A stretch of DNA of 64,000 bases from an uncultured Reyranella sp. (GCF_945957355.1 NZ_CAMFKM010000004.1:248001-312000); one strand, 5' to 3'. Shown: positions 8,330 to 17,175, counted from the first letter of the stretch. The notes: generated from the sequence alone by a model not told the origin. Made by a program: numbers and translations.

Positions 8330-8419
8330 GCGGATTCCTTTGGAAACCGGCGGTGGACACCGCCATGTTCCCGGCTACGTGCCGCTATGGTTGCCCATCC
8401 CCGTATTCAATCTGGGCAT

Positions 8420-9469
8420 TCAGGTGGCGATGCCGAGCGCGCCGAAGTCGATGTCGACGGCGCGCCGCGTGTCGCCGCTTTCGTCGCGTAGCGCCAGCAG
8501 GAGTTTGCGTGCGGGCCAGTCGATCTCGACGACGCCGAAATTTGCGGCGGCGAAGAGCGGGCCGAGGCGGTTGGGTCCGGGTTCCTTGGCGGCCCAGTAG
8601 ACCATGTTCAGTCCGCTCGAGGTGACTTCGTACAGCGGATAGAGCGCGTCGGGAGTCTCGCTGTAGAGCGCGCCGATATGGCGGTCGCCGGAGAGGAACA
8701 CGACGCCCTTGGCGCCAATTCCGCGGATCAAGTCGACGAGCTTCTGCCTTTCGAGCGGGAAATTGCCCCAGCGCTCCCAGCCATGGCCCTCCGCGAGCAC
8801 CTGCGTGCTCGACACGATCAGGCGCAACTCGGCCGGCTTGCGCAGTTCGGCCGCGAGCCATGCCCATTGCTCGGGACCCAGCATCGTCTTTGCCGGATCG
8901 GGGTCGGGCAGGTAGCGCTGCTTGCCCGCCGCGCCGCGCTGGTCGGTGAGCCTGAGCCGCGAGCGGAACCAGCGCACGTCGAGCAGGATCACCTGCACGC
9001 GCTTGCCCGGGGGGCCGATGATCCGGGAATCGTAGATGCCGCCGCGCGTCCGGCGAATGTCGTTCGCCGGCACCTTCCAGAAATCAAGGAACAGCTCCTT
9101 CGCCACTACCTTGTGGGCAAACTCCGCGCCGCCGTCGTTGACGCCGTAATCGTGGTCGTCCCAGACGGCAAGGTGCGGTACCGTCTCGCGCAGCTTCGCG
9201 TAACCCGCGATCTGCGTCGCTTCCGCGTAGGCTCGCTTCAGATCCGCTGCATCCGGCGAATGGAAGTCGCCATAGACATTGTCTCCGGCGAAGATGAAGA
9301 GATCCGGCCGGTAGGCGAGGATGGGCTCCCAGATCGGCTGTGGAAGCGTCTGCTTGGCGCAGGAGCCGAAGGCGATGCGCGAGAGCGGTTTCCCGGATTG
9401 CGCCTGGGAAGCGGCGGGGGCCAGCGAGGCCGCGCCCGCCAGCCGGGCGAACGTGCGACGTGTGAACAT
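8420..9469 (-). CDS. Alkaline phosphatase D (PhoD) family metallophosphatase
   Basis: About 349 residues. The N-terminus is a Tat signal (MFTRRTFARLAGAASLAPAA: twin arginine, then a weakly hydrophobic stretch and an A-x-A-like cleavage site). PhoD motifs follow in order: RIAFGSCAKQ, DLFIFAGDNVYGD, HLAVWDDHDYGVND, and FLSGDRHIGALY. The Asp, Asn and His residues in these match the calcium/iron phosphodiesterase-phosphomonoesterase site. It is predicted to be exported folded to the periplasm to release phosphate from organic esters. An alternative ATG at 9481 adds four residues; neither start has a clear Shine-Dalgarno. The adjacent divergent gene begins only 45 bp away. No Pho box was identified. 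Confidence 0.87.
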   Translation of the reverse strand: MFTRRTFARLAGAASLAPAASQAQSGKPLSRIAFGSCAKQTLPQPIWEPILAYRPDLFIFAGDNVYGDFHSPDAADLKRAYAEATQIAGYAKLRETVPHLAVWDDHDYGVNDGGAEFAHKVVAKELFLDFWKVPANDIRRTRGGIYDSRIIGPPGKRVQVILLDVRWFRSRLRLTDQRGAAGKQRYLPDPDPAKTMLGPEQWAWLAAELRKPAELRLIVSSTQVLAEGHGWERWGNFPLERQKLVDLIRGIGAKGVVFLSGDRHIGALYSETPDALYPLYEVTSSGLNMVYWAAKEPGPNRLGPLFAAANFGVVEIDWPARKLLLALRDESGDTRRAVDIDFGALGIAT

Positions 9470-9514
9470 GGTAAACACCATAATGACATTTTGTGTGGTT
9501 TGGATGGCGGCAGC

Positions 9515-10024
9515 ATGAAGCGTCATTTGAAGCGTGCCCTGGAACTGATCCTGATGCCGCTCGCGGCGGCGATCGTCTTCTTCGAAGACGTGCTGCTGCA
9601 TTACCTGGGCGTCGTCATGGCGGCCTTCGCCAAGTGGCCGCCCGTCGCCCGGCTCGAGGCTTGGTTCGCCCGTCTTCCGCCCTGGGGTGCCCTGGTTGCC
9701 TTCGTTGCGCCTTCCGCGCTGGTGCTGCCGATCAAGCTGGCAGCCTTCGGCTTCGCCCTGCACGGAAAGTTCGCGCTGGCGACGGCCAGCATCCTGATTG
9801 GCAAGATGCTGGCGACCGCCCTGGTCGCGCGCCTGTACAAGATTCTGCGGCCGACGCTGATCACGATGCCATGGTTCCTGGCCTCCGAGACCTGGCTCTT
9901 CAGATGGCGCGACCGGCTCTATGCCTTCGTCCGGTCCTTGCCGGTGTGGCAGAAGACGAAGGCCATGGTGCAGCGCCTGCGCCGCTGGCTTTCGGGTCTG
10001 GTGGCCGGTCTGCTGGCGCGTTAA
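9515..10024 (+). CDS. Conserved hypothetical membrane-associated protein
   Basis: 169 residues, not assigned to a named family. It has an N-terminal hydrophobic helix (about 9-36, LELILMPLAAAIVFFEDVLL) and a second hydrophobic region (about 56-100, GALVAFVAPSALVLPIKLAA and LATASILIGKMLATALVA). The C-terminal half is basic and amphipathic (RWRDRLYAFVRSLPVWQKTK, then RLRRWLSG). It therefore looks like a two- to three-helix inner-membrane protein with a cytoplasmic basic tail. It is divergent from the PhoD gene with very little room for two promoters. Its stop overlaps the LysR gene's stop by 4 bp. Codon usage matches neighbours, so it is probably a real gene. Confidence 0.7.
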   Translation: MKRHLKRALELILMPLAAAIVFFEDVLLHYLGVVMAAFAKWPPVARLEAWFARLPPWGALVAFVAPSALVLPIKLAAFGFALHGKFALATASILIGKMLATALVARLYKILRPTLITMPWFLASETWLFRWRDRLYAFVRSLPVWQKTKAMVQRLRRWLSGLVAGLLAR

Positions 10025-10926
10025 CCCGACCCAAGGCGCGCGCCGGCCTCACCGGCCGTGCGCCGCAGGGATTCCAGAAACCGTTCGACCGACCTAGAGG
10101 GCGGAATCAGCGCCGGAAGGAGCACGCCGACGTTGAACAGTGTCCGCGTGCGCCAGGGCACCATCGCCAGGCGGCCGGCGCCGAGGACGGCCGGCGTGAG
10201 CGGATCGGCAATGGCGACGCCGGCGCCCCGGCCAACGAGGCGGCAGGCGAATTCGAGCGAGTCGACCACGATGCTCGGGCGAATGGCCACGCCTTCGGCC
10301 GCGAACATGGTCTCGACGTCATGGCGCAACTGCGTACCCGGCCCCAGCACGACGAGAGTTTCGGCCGCCAGATCGCGGGCCCCGAGCGACTTGCGACGGG
10401 CGAGGGGGTGCCGGGCCGGCAGAACGACCACCGCCGGGAGGCTCAGCAGCGGGTGTGCCTCGATGCCGGGATTGTCGAGCGGCAGGGCGCCGATGCCGAG
10501 GTCGAAGGACTGGTTGGCGACGGCCAGTTCGAGTTCGCGCCGATGTATGATCGCGACATCGACTTCGACGTCGGGATGATCTCGGTGGAAATGGGCCACG
10601 GCAGGCGCCAGCAGGCTGGCGGCAAAGCGCGGCATGCTCACGATCCTGAGGCGCGCCCGCGTGCCGCCGGCAACGCGCTGGGCGATACGGGGCAGGTCGT
10701 CGATCGCGACCAGGACGCGCCGCACTTCGGCGAAGAAGGCCGTGCCTTCGGTCGTCGGGACGAGGCGCATACGATCGCGGTGAAAGAGCCGGAGCCCGGT
10801 GGCGTGTTCCAGCCCCGCCAGCAGGCGGCTCGCCGCGGACTGGCTCATGTTCAGGGAACGGGCGGCGGCGCCGAGGCTTCCCAGCTCCATGATGCGCAGG
10901 AAGAGCCGCAGCGACTGTAGTTTCAC
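10021..10926 (-). CDS. LysR family transcriptional regulator
   Basis: A 301-residue LysR-type regulator. The winged HTH is at residues 1-60 (LQSLRLFLRIMELGSLGAAA, RSLNMSQSAASRLLAGLE). The co-inducer domain follows (RARLRIVSMPRFAASLLAPA, FDLGIGALPLDNPGIE). The GTG at 10926 with GAGG just upstream gives the usual start two residues before the HTH helix. It is divergent from the sulfatase/TctC operon with 103 bp between the starts, the classic LysR arrangement, so it probably activates that operon in response to the transported or cleaved substrate. Confidence 0.9.
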   Translation of the reverse strand: MKLQSLRLFLRIMELGSLGAAARSLNMSQSAASRLLAGLEHATGLRLFHRDRMRLVPTTEGTAFFAEVRRVLVAIDDLPRIAQRVAGGTRARLRIVSMPRFAASLLAPAVAHFHRDHPDVEVDVAIIHRRELELAVANQSFDLGIGALPLDNPGIEAHPLLSLPAVVVLPARHPLARRKSLGARDLAAETLVVLGPGTQLRHDVETMFAAEGVAIRPSIVVDSLEFACRLVGRGAGVAIADPLTPAVLGAGRLAMVPWRTRTLFNVGVLLPALIPPSRSVERFLESLRRTAGEAGARLGSG

Positions 10927-10947
10927 CCGAGACCTCTTGCGGAAATC

Positions 10948-10970
10948 GCAACAACCCGTCCGTTGTTTGC
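10948..10970. promoter_or_regulatory. Candidate LysR binding site between LysR gene and sulfatase operon
   Basis: AACAA-N8-TTGTT (10950-10967), flanked by GC on both sides, gives an interrupted dyad in the 103-bp divergent spacer. It sits about 60 bp upstream of the sulfatase start, where an activator site would be expected. Confidence 0.45.
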
Positions 10971-11029
10971 ATTTTATACAAGAGCATCCTGCTGTCACTC
11001 TTCGCGCATCCGTCAGAGGAGCGTGACCC

Positions 11030-12385
11030 GTGACCGTTCGCCCGCCGAATATTCTCCTGATCCTCGCCGACAACCTCGGATGGGGCGAACTTGGCTGCTA
11101 CGGCGGCGGCGTCCTGCGCGGCGCCCCGACGCCGCGGATCGATGCCCTCGCGGAAGAAGGGCTGACCTGCCTCAACTTCAACGTCGAGAGCGATTGCGTG
11201 CCGACCCGCTCGGCGCTGATGACCGGTCGCCACCCCATCCGCACCGGGGCGATGCAGTCGGTGCCGGCCGGCCTTCCGCAGGGACTGATCCCGTGGGAGA
11301 TCACGATCGGCCAGCTGCTGCAGGATGCCGACTACGCCACCGCCTGCTTCGGTAAATGGCACCTGGGCGACCGGGAAGGGCGCCTGCCCAAGGATCGCGG
11401 CTTCGACGAATGGTACGGCATCCCGCGCACCTCCAACGAGGCGATGTTCACGGCGGCGCCGGGATTCGATCCCGAGATCGTGCCGATGCCGTTTGTGATG
11501 GAAGGCATCAAAGGGGAGCCCGCGCGCAATCTCGCAGTCTACGATCTGGAACAGCGTCGGCTGATCGACGGAGAGATCACCCGTCGCACGATCGGCTTCA
11601 TGGAGCGCCAGTCGGCTGCGCACCGTCCGTTCTTCGCCTACGTGCCACTGACGCAGCTTCATTTTCCGACTCTGCCGCATCCGGACTTCGCAGGTCGCAC
11701 GGGGGCGGGCGATTTCGCCGATGCGATGGCAGAGATGGACCACCGGGTGGGCGAGATGCTCGATGCGATCGACCGGTTGGGCTTGCGGGAGGACACGCTG
11801 GTTTTGTTCGGCAGCGACAACGGACCGGAGTTCCGGCGGCCGTGGCGCGGCACAGCCGGCCCCTGGCGCGGTACCTATCACACCGCCATGGAGGGCGGAC
11901 TTCGCGTCCCATTCATCCTGCGCTGGCCGGGCCGCATCGTGCCGCGCCGTACGACCGACGTGCTGCACATCACCGATCTCTACCCGACCCTGGCCAAAGT
12001 CGCCGGTGCCCGCCTGCCGGCCGACCGGCCGATCGACGGCATCGACCAGCTTGGCTTCTTCCTCGGCGAGCGGTCGACCACCGCACGGGAAGGGTTTCCC
12101 TATTACATCAAGACCGAGCTGCGGGCCGTGAAGTGGCGCCAGTGGAAGATGCATCTCATGTGGGAAGTCGAGCCCAACGAAGGGCCGATCAAGCTCGAGA
12201 CGCCGTATCTGTTCAATCTCGTGAAGGATCCGAAGGAGGAGACCGACGCGAACATGGACGAAGGATGGGTGCGTGGCCCGATCCGCCGCCTGATCGAAAC
12301 CTTCCAGGACAGCCTCAAGGCCCATCCGCCGATTCCGCCCGGTGCACCGGACGAGTTCGTGCCGAGTGGGAAGGCGGGAGCATGA
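11030..12385 (+). CDS. Sulfatase (arylsulfatase family, Cys-type formylglycine site)
   Basis: A 451-residue type I sulfatase. The N-terminal PPNILLILADNLGWGELGCY carries the metal-binding Asp pair. The formylglycine signature C-x-P-x-R is SDCVPTRSALMTGR with C56 as the residue to be oxidised. KWHLGD, the Asp/Asn pair in LFGSDNGPE, and GGLRVPFILRWPG are also present. Expected reaction: hydrolysis of a sulfate ester. There is no signal peptide, so it should act in the cytoplasm after import, which fits co-transcription with a binding protein. The GTG start at 11030 has AGGAG upstream. The stop overlaps the next start (ATGA). Cys-type activation needs a formylglycine-generating enzyme, not found in this window. 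Confidence 0.9.
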   Translation: MTVRPPNILLILADNLGWGELGCYGGGVLRGAPTPRIDALAEEGLTCLNFNVESDCVPTRSALMTGRHPIRTGAMQSVPAGLPQGLIPWEITIGQLLQDADYATACFGKWHLGDREGRLPKDRGFDEWYGIPRTSNEAMFTAAPGFDPEIVPMPFVMEGIKGEPARNLAVYDLEQRRLIDGEITRRTIGFMERQSAAHRPFFAYVPLTQLHFPTLPHPDFAGRTGAGDFADAMAEMDHRVGEMLDAIDRLGLREDTLVLFGSDNGPEFRRPWRGTAGPWRGTYHTAMEGGLRVPFILRWPGRIVPRRTTDVLHITDLYPTLAKVAGARLPADRPIDGIDQLGFFLGERSTTAREGFPYYIKTELRAVKWRQWKMHLMWEVEPNEGPIKLETPYLFNLVKDPKEETDANMDEGWVRGPIRRLIETFQDSLKAHPPIPPGAPDEFVPSGKAGA

Positions 12386-13344
12386 GGCGCGCGCTTCGAG
12401 CGTTCCTCGCGGGCTGCCTCGCGCTTTCCGCCTCTGCGGCCGCGGCACAGGACTGGCCGAACAAGCCCATCCGCATCGTCGTACCCTTTCCTTCGGGCGG
12501 TACCACCGACACCGCGGTGCGCCCCCTGGCGGACCGGCTGGCGCAGCAACTGGGCGTCTCCGTCGTCGTCGACAACAAGCCGGGCGCTGCCGGCCGCATC
12601 GGCTACGAGTTCGCGGCCAAGGCCGCGCCCGACGGCTATATGCTGCTGGCGGGGACCGACAGTCTCGGGTTGCAGCCGCATCTCGATCCGCCGCCCAACT
12701 ATGATCCGGTTCGCGACTTCGCCCCGATTGCGCAGCTCTCGTCGCAGCCGCTGGTGATCGCGGTCCATCCTTCGCTGGGAGTCACCACGCTGCGACAGCT
12801 GGTGGAGCTCTGGCGCACGCAGCGCGAGCCGATCGGCTATGCCACGTCGGGCATCGGCTCCTCGCAGAACTTCGCCGGCGAATGGTTTGCCCGCGTCTCC
12901 GGGCTCAAGATGCTGCACGTCCCGTATCGCGGCGGCGGCCAGGCGGTGAACGATCTGCTGGCGGGCCAGGTCCAGCTCGCGGTCCTCGGTATCGCGCCGC
13001 TCATTCCCTACCAGAAGGCGGGCCGGATCCGCATTCTGGCCGTGACCACGGCGGAAAGGTCGCCCGCGCTGCCCGAGGTGCCCACCTTGAAGGAGTTAGG
13101 CTACGACGTCGTCGCCGACCAGTGGATGGCGTTGCTGGCGCCGGCCAAGGTGCCGCCGGTCATCCTTGATCGACTGAACGCCGAGGTGAATGCGGCGTTG
13201 GCCGACGCACGACTGCGCGAGGTCTATGCGGGTGCCGCGATGCGGCCCGTCGGCGGCAGCGCGGCAAACCTCGGCAAGTTGCTCGATGGCGACTATCAAC
13301 GCTTTGGAAAGCTCACCAAGGAACTGGGTTTCAAGGCGGAATAG
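12382..13344 (+). CDS. TTT substrate-binding protein, TctC/Bug family
   Basis: A 320-residue periplasmic receptor with a signal peptide (MRRALRAFLAGCLALSASAA, cleavage near AAA-Q). The family motif is WPNKPIRIVVPFPSGGTTDT, followed by VVDNKPGAAGRIG, AAPDGYMLLAG and VPYRGGGQAVNDLLAGQ. It is translationally coupled to the sulfatase by an ATGA overlap, suggesting that the bound ligand is the sulfatase's substrate or a related organosulfur carboxylate. It is an orphan: no TctA/TctB genes are adjacent. It is a clear paralogue of the receptor at 6864-7850. Confidence 0.92.
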   Translation: MRRALRAFLAGCLALSASAAAAQDWPNKPIRIVVPFPSGGTTDTAVRPLADRLAQQLGVSVVVDNKPGAAGRIGYEFAAKAAPDGYMLLAGTDSLGLQPHLDPPPNYDPVRDFAPIAQLSSQPLVIAVHPSLGVTTLRQLVELWRTQREPIGYATSGIGSSQNFAGEWFARVSGLKMLHVPYRGGGQAVNDLLAGQVQLAVLGIAPLIPYQKAGRIRILAVTTAERSPALPEVPTLKELGYDVVADQWMALLAPAKVPPVILDRLNAEVNAALADARLREVYAGAAMRPVGGSAANLGKLLDGDYQRFGKLTKELGFKAE

Positions 13345-13442
13345 GGCGCCCTTCCGCTCTTCGGCTCGCGACTTTTGAGGCTGAGCGCCACGCCCTCTTG
13401 GGCTAGGCTCGCCACAATCAAGAGAATTCCGAAGGGAGTCGC

Positions 13443-14288
13443 GTGGCCATGCCGGAAGTCGTCCCCAACAGAGCCGCCCTGGGCGCGCGCATCGAGGGAC
13501 TCGATCGCGCGTCGGCGAACGAGCCGGCAGTGGCCGCGATGCTGAACCAGGCGCTTGCCGAGCATCTGCTGGTGGTGATCCCGGGAGACCCGATGACGCC
13601 GGAACAGACGCGCGAATTCTCGAAGGCATTCGGCGTGCCGCAAAGGCAGTTGCTGCGATACAAGCGCAGCGGCGCGGTGCCCGACGTGTCGGTCATGGTG
13701 AGCACGCTGATGGCCGACGGCACGACCGACAAGACGGCCATCCGCGCGGAAGACTGGCACACCGACGATTCCTACTTCGCAGTGCCCGCCAAGGCGACCC
13801 TGCTGCACAGCATCGAGATTCCGAGTCACGGCGGAGCCACCTGGTTCTGCAACATGCACTCGGTGTTCGAGGCCCTGCCGGAGGCGACGCGCAAGCGTAT
13901 CGACGGGCTGAAGGCCATCCACGGCTACGACACGCCGCGCGCGCGCAACCGGCCCTCGGCGCGGACGCCGGAGGAGATCGCCGAGACGCCGGATGTCGAG
14001 CATCCGCTGGTGCGGACGCATCCGGAGACCGGCCGCAAGGCGCTCTACCTCAACCCGAACCGGCTGGATCGCATCGTGGGGCTGGAACGCGCGGAGAGCG
14101 ACGCCCTGCTCGACGAACTTGCCGACGAGGCGCGCAAGCCGCAGCACCATCACGGCCATGTCTGGACCCAAGGTGATATCGTCGTCTGGGACAACCGCGC
14201 CACCATGCACCGTGTCGTCATCGACTACCCGGTGGGCGAACGGCGGATCATGCATCGCGTGCTGATCGAGGGCGACCGGCCGTACTGA
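13443..14288 (+). CDS. TauD/TfdA family Fe(II)/2-oxoglutarate dioxygenase
   Basis: A 281-residue dioxygenase. The facial triad is H106-x-D108 (EDWHTDDSYF) and H256 (ATMHRVVIDYP), with R267 positioned for 2-oxoglutarate. The TauD family removes sulfite from taurine, sulfate from alkyl sulfates (AtsK) or cleaves aryl ethers (TfdA). Near a sulfatase and two transport receptors, an organosulfur substrate is a reasonable inference but not proven. GTG at 13443 or ATG at 13449 are possible starts; GGGAG at 13434-13438 precedes both. It is 98 bp after the TctC gene and overlaps the SGNH gene by 1 bp. Confidence 0.87.
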   Translation: MAMPEVVPNRAALGARIEGLDRASANEPAVAAMLNQALAEHLLVVIPGDPMTPEQTREFSKAFGVPQRQLLRYKRSGAVPDVSVMVSTLMADGTTDKTAIRAEDWHTDDSYFAVPAKATLLHSIEIPSHGGATWFCNMHSVFEALPEATRKRIDGLKAIHGYDTPRARNRPSARTPEEIAETPDVEHPLVRTHPETGRKALYLNPNRLDRIVGLERAESDALLDELADEARKPQHHHGHVWTQGDIVVWDNRATMHRVVIDYPVGERRIMHRVLIEGDRPY

Positions 14289-15355
14289 TGGACGAACCCG
14301 CCCCGTCACGCCGGCCCTCCCTGCGGTCGGGGCTGGTGCTCGCCGTCCTGACCGTCGTGATCTGTCTGCTGGGGGCGGAGATGGCGCTGCGGCTGCGCAC
14401 GTCGGCCAGCCTCCTGTGGCACTATCCGAACTTCATTCAGCTCGATCTCCGATCGGACGAATCGGAACGGCCGCAGCTCCGCTACGACCACGAGCTGGGC
14501 TGGGACCTGCAGCCCGGCGCGTCCGGTCTTCTCGCCGGCAAGCCGATCTCGATCTCGGCCGAGGGCATGCGCAATCATGCGTCAGGTGTCAACGCCGGCA
14601 GTGGCCCCACGATCCTCGCATTGGGCGATTCCTATACCGAAGGATATGCAGTCGCGGATGACGAGACTTGGCCCGCCCATCTCGAGCGCCACACAGGCCG
14701 GCGTGTCCTGGCCGGCGGCGTGCGCGACTACGGGCTGGATCAGATGATCCTCAAGGCCGAACGCCTGGTGCCGACCCTGAAGCCTGCTACCGTCGTGCTG
14801 GCCTTCATTGCCTCCGACATCGACCGAACCGGGCGCGCGGCCAGGAACATGCGACACAAACCCTATTTCGTCGCCGCCGGGGATGGGCTCGAGCTTCGCA
14901 ACGTTCCAGTGCCCACGACAAAGGTGGCCGGTCCCGACACACTGGTGCGTCGCGTGCTAGGCCATTCCTATCTCCTTCACTTCACCATGGGGCGGTTGGG
15001 CGCCCATGAGCTTTGGCACGGTGATACGATCCACACGGGAGAAGACAGCGATCTGATCTCCTGCCGTCTGATGGTTCGGCTCGCGGCTTTGGTGCAGCGG
15101 GAGAGCATTCAGGCCCTGGTGGTGGGATTCCCCCGTTATGAAGACTGGGCCTGGCCGGAGAGCGGGAAAACGCAGCATCGGCGTGTGGCCGCTATCCTCG
15201 ACTGCGCGAGCAGGGCCGGGCTGAAGACGCTCGACACCTACGAGCGATTCGCAAAGGAGGGCGTGGCGCAGGACCCCGAAGCCTTCTTCGTCGACTGGCA
15301 TTTCAATGACAGATCCAATGCGCTGTCCGCACGGTTGATCGCGCCAGTGCTCTAA
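14288..15355 (+). CDS. Membrane-anchored SGNH/GDSL-type hydrolase
   Basis: 355 residues. An N-terminal membrane segment (about 14-34, LVLAVLTVVICLLGAEMAL) is followed by a SGNH hydrolase fold. Block I is ILALGDSYTEGYAV with the catalytic Ser in GDSYTEG near residue 115. The Gly of block II is in GGVRDYGLDQM. The C-terminal Asp-x-His is DWHFND. No signal-peptidase site is obvious, so it is probably anchored with the domain in the periplasm. Relatives act as esterases or O-acetyl-modifying enzymes on glycans and lipids. It overlaps the TauD gene by 1 bp and is convergent, overlapping by 4 bp, with the tandem hydrolase of the next cluster. It could belong to either group. Confidence 0.75.
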   Translation: MDEPAPSRRPSLRSGLVLAVLTVVICLLGAEMALRLRTSASLLWHYPNFIQLDLRSDESERPQLRYDHELGWDLQPGASGLLAGKPISISAEGMRNHASGVNAGSGPTILALGDSYTEGYAVADDETWPAHLERHTGRRVLAGGVRDYGLDQMILKAERLVPTLKPATVVLAFIASDIDRTGRAARNMRHKPYFVAAGDGLELRNVPVPTTKVAGPDTLVRRVLGHSYLLHFTMGRLGAHELWHGDTIHTGEDSDLISCRLMVRLAALVQRESIQALVVGFPRYEDWAWPESGKTQHRRVAAILDCASRAGLKTLDTYERFAKEGVAQDPEAFFVDWHFNDRSNALSARLIAPVL

Positions 15356-17088
15356 CCTCGCGACTTGCCGAGGAACTCGATCATTTCAGCTGCCGCATCT
15401 TGACGACTCTCGGAGGAGATCAGCGCGTGGTCCATCCGCTGGACAATGCGCATCTCTGCACCGCGATAGTGTACCAGTGCGTCGGGCTCCAGGGTGAATT
15501 CGCGACGGAACATCTCGAGGTCCTCCTTCGACGGCGAGAACAGGAAGAGCGTCCTGACGCCGCGCGCGCAAAGTTCCGACAAGGCCGATTGTGCAAAGGA
15601 TTGCTTGCGGATGAGACCGAGCGTCCGGCCGACCCTCCGGCTGCCCAGCCGGAGGGAACGCAGACCGCGGACCCAGAGCGAATGCAGGGTCGTGCGCATG
15701 TCGGCTCTTCCTTCGATGAGAGTGCGCCAACTCTGCAGGCTGGCGATCTTGCGAAGGTAGAACAAGGGCGTCTGCCGGCGATGATCGAGGTAGGTGATTT
15801 CATCCGGCCGGCGCGGCAGGGTGAAGAGCGGCTGATTGACCAGGATCAGGGCACCGATGCGGCGCTCGGCCAGCGCTGCATGGAATGCGTGGTAGGCACC
15901 CGAGCAGATTCCCTGAACGGTGAACTTCCGGAAACCGCGCTTCTCGAGGACGTCGAGCATCGCGCGAATGTCCGAGTTCCGGTTTGCGAAGGCATGGCTG
16001 ATGAAGTTCTCCTGGCCCGGCGGGGGGATACTGTCCCCAAGACCGGCGAAGTCCGCCCGCAACGATGAAATGCCGGCCTGGGCGAGACGGCGTGCAAACT
16101 CCACGCCTTGCCGGGCCGCTCCATATCGTGGGTCGCGGCCGCCATTCACGATGATCACGATGTCCGGCGAGGGCCCCGTCTCGGGATTGCAGAGGAAACC
16201 GAACAAGCGCTGACTCGAGCCGAAGCGCAGTGTCGTCTCGACGCAGCCGCCAGGGCGCAAGGTGGCTTCGACGGGCAAGACGGGTTGGGAGCGAGCCCTC
16301 GTCGTCGAATCGCGCCCCAGAGGGAAGGCTGTCGTCATCCAGTTGATGACGTCGTGAAAGGTGGGAAGCCTGACGGCATCGAACGTCGGATGTCCGACCA
16401 GGGAGTGCAGATCGTCGCTCCAGCCGCCCTTCGTCACCTCGATACCTGCATGGCGCCAGGAGTCGAGGCATTCGTCTAGCAGCCTGGATTCTGCGCGGGC
16501 GAACACCGCCACCTTCCGGGCCGCTTTCAGTGTCGTCTTGCGGAGGTCGGTGCCAGCAATCTGGGCGATCGTGCTGTCGCTGAAGGTAAACTCGCCGACT
16601 TCGATTCCGCCACCCGCGGGCAGGACGCGGCCGCCATGAAGCTCAGCATCGAGTGTCAGCTCACGCACATAGGAACGACCGCTCACCGTAGGTTCAAACA
16701 GAAGGAGTCCGGCAATGTCGTCCCGGCGCGAGGCCGCCAAGGCCGCCAGCATGGCGCCGGCCCGCATGCCGCAGACCAGGACTCCGCGCGAGCCGCTGAT
16801 TGATTTCAGCCAATCGGCAGCAGCCTCGACACTTTCCTGCCAAGCGGTCCAATGGCCATCCGACCTTTCGACAGCGAGGTCGCACGAATCGCCGGTGCCG
16901 GGATATTCCAGACGGAGAGTCCAGTACCCGCTCCGTGCCAGCTCGTCAGCGAGGACCCTCAGCGCGCAATAAGCCACCAGTTCGTCCCCGAGCAGGCCGG
17001 GACAAATCAGAACCGCGAAGTCATTGCGGCGAGCCTCGAAAGGCATGTGAAGCCATCCGAAGCAGTCGTGAACCGCAATCGGCGTCAT
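15352..17088 (-). CDS. Tandem alpha/beta-hydrolase fold protein with altered nucleophile positions
   Basis: 578 residues made of two alpha/beta-hydrolase modules (about 1-260 and 280-578), each with a cap-like insert. Module 1 has ICPGLLGDE and RLEYPGTGDS, but its nucleophile elbow is G107-M-R-A-G111, with Arg where the Ser should be. Module 2 has NGGRDPRYG and RADFAGLGDS; its elbow is G393-I-C-S-G397, with Cys395 at the nucleophile position, and a late His554 (RMDHALIS). A degenerate first module and a Cys-dependent second one suggest an acyl-transfer or thioester-handling role rather than a simple esterase; this is inference. ATG at 17088 follows GGGAA. It is divergent from the carrier-protein operon and most likely part of that system. 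Confidence 0.75.
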   Translation of the reverse strand: MTPIAVHDCFGWLHMPFEARRNDFAVLICPGLLGDELVAYCALRVLADELARSGYWTLRLEYPGTGDSCDLAVERSDGHWTAWQESVEAAADWLKSISGSRGVLVCGMRAGAMLAALAASRRDDIAGLLLFEPTVSGRSYVRELTLDAELHGGRVLPAGGGIEVGEFTFSDSTIAQIAGTDLRKTTLKAARKVAVFARAESRLLDECLDSWRHAGIEVTKGGWSDDLHSLVGHPTFDAVRLPTFHDVINWMTTAFPLGRDSTTRARSQPVLPVEATLRPGGCVETTLRFGSSQRLFGFLCNPETGPSPDIVIIVNGGRDPRYGAARQGVEFARRLAQAGISSLRADFAGLGDSIPPPGQENFISHAFANRNSDIRAMLDVLEKRGFRKFTVQGICSGAYHAFHAALAERRIGALILVNQPLFTLPRRPDEITYLDHRRQTPLFYLRKIASLQSWRTLIEGRADMRTTLHSLWVRGLRSLRLGSRRVGRTLGLIRKQSFAQSALSELCARGVRTLFLFSPSKEDLEMFRREFTLEPDALVHYRGAEMRIVQRMDHALISSESRQDAAAEMIEFLGKSRG

Positions 17089-17159
17089 ATCGTTCCCATA
17101 CAGCCCACGCACACCTCTGGGTCTGTCCCACCACACCCCAAGGTGACTGCAAATTGATT

Positions 17160-17175
17160 TCTCCCCACGGGGAGA
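17160..17175. promoter_or_regulatory. Palindrome in the divergent promoter of the carrier-protein cluster
   Basis: TCTCCCC-AC-GGGGAGA, perfect 7-bp arms, lies about 70 bp from both the tandem hydrolase start and the carrier-protein start, in an AT-rich spacer. It is a candidate shared operator. Confidence 0.45.

Noticed and set aside
10319..12448. A 709-codon minus-strand open frame
   Set aside because: Antisense to the sulfatase and a frame-shifted overlap of the LysR gene; composition is shadow-like.
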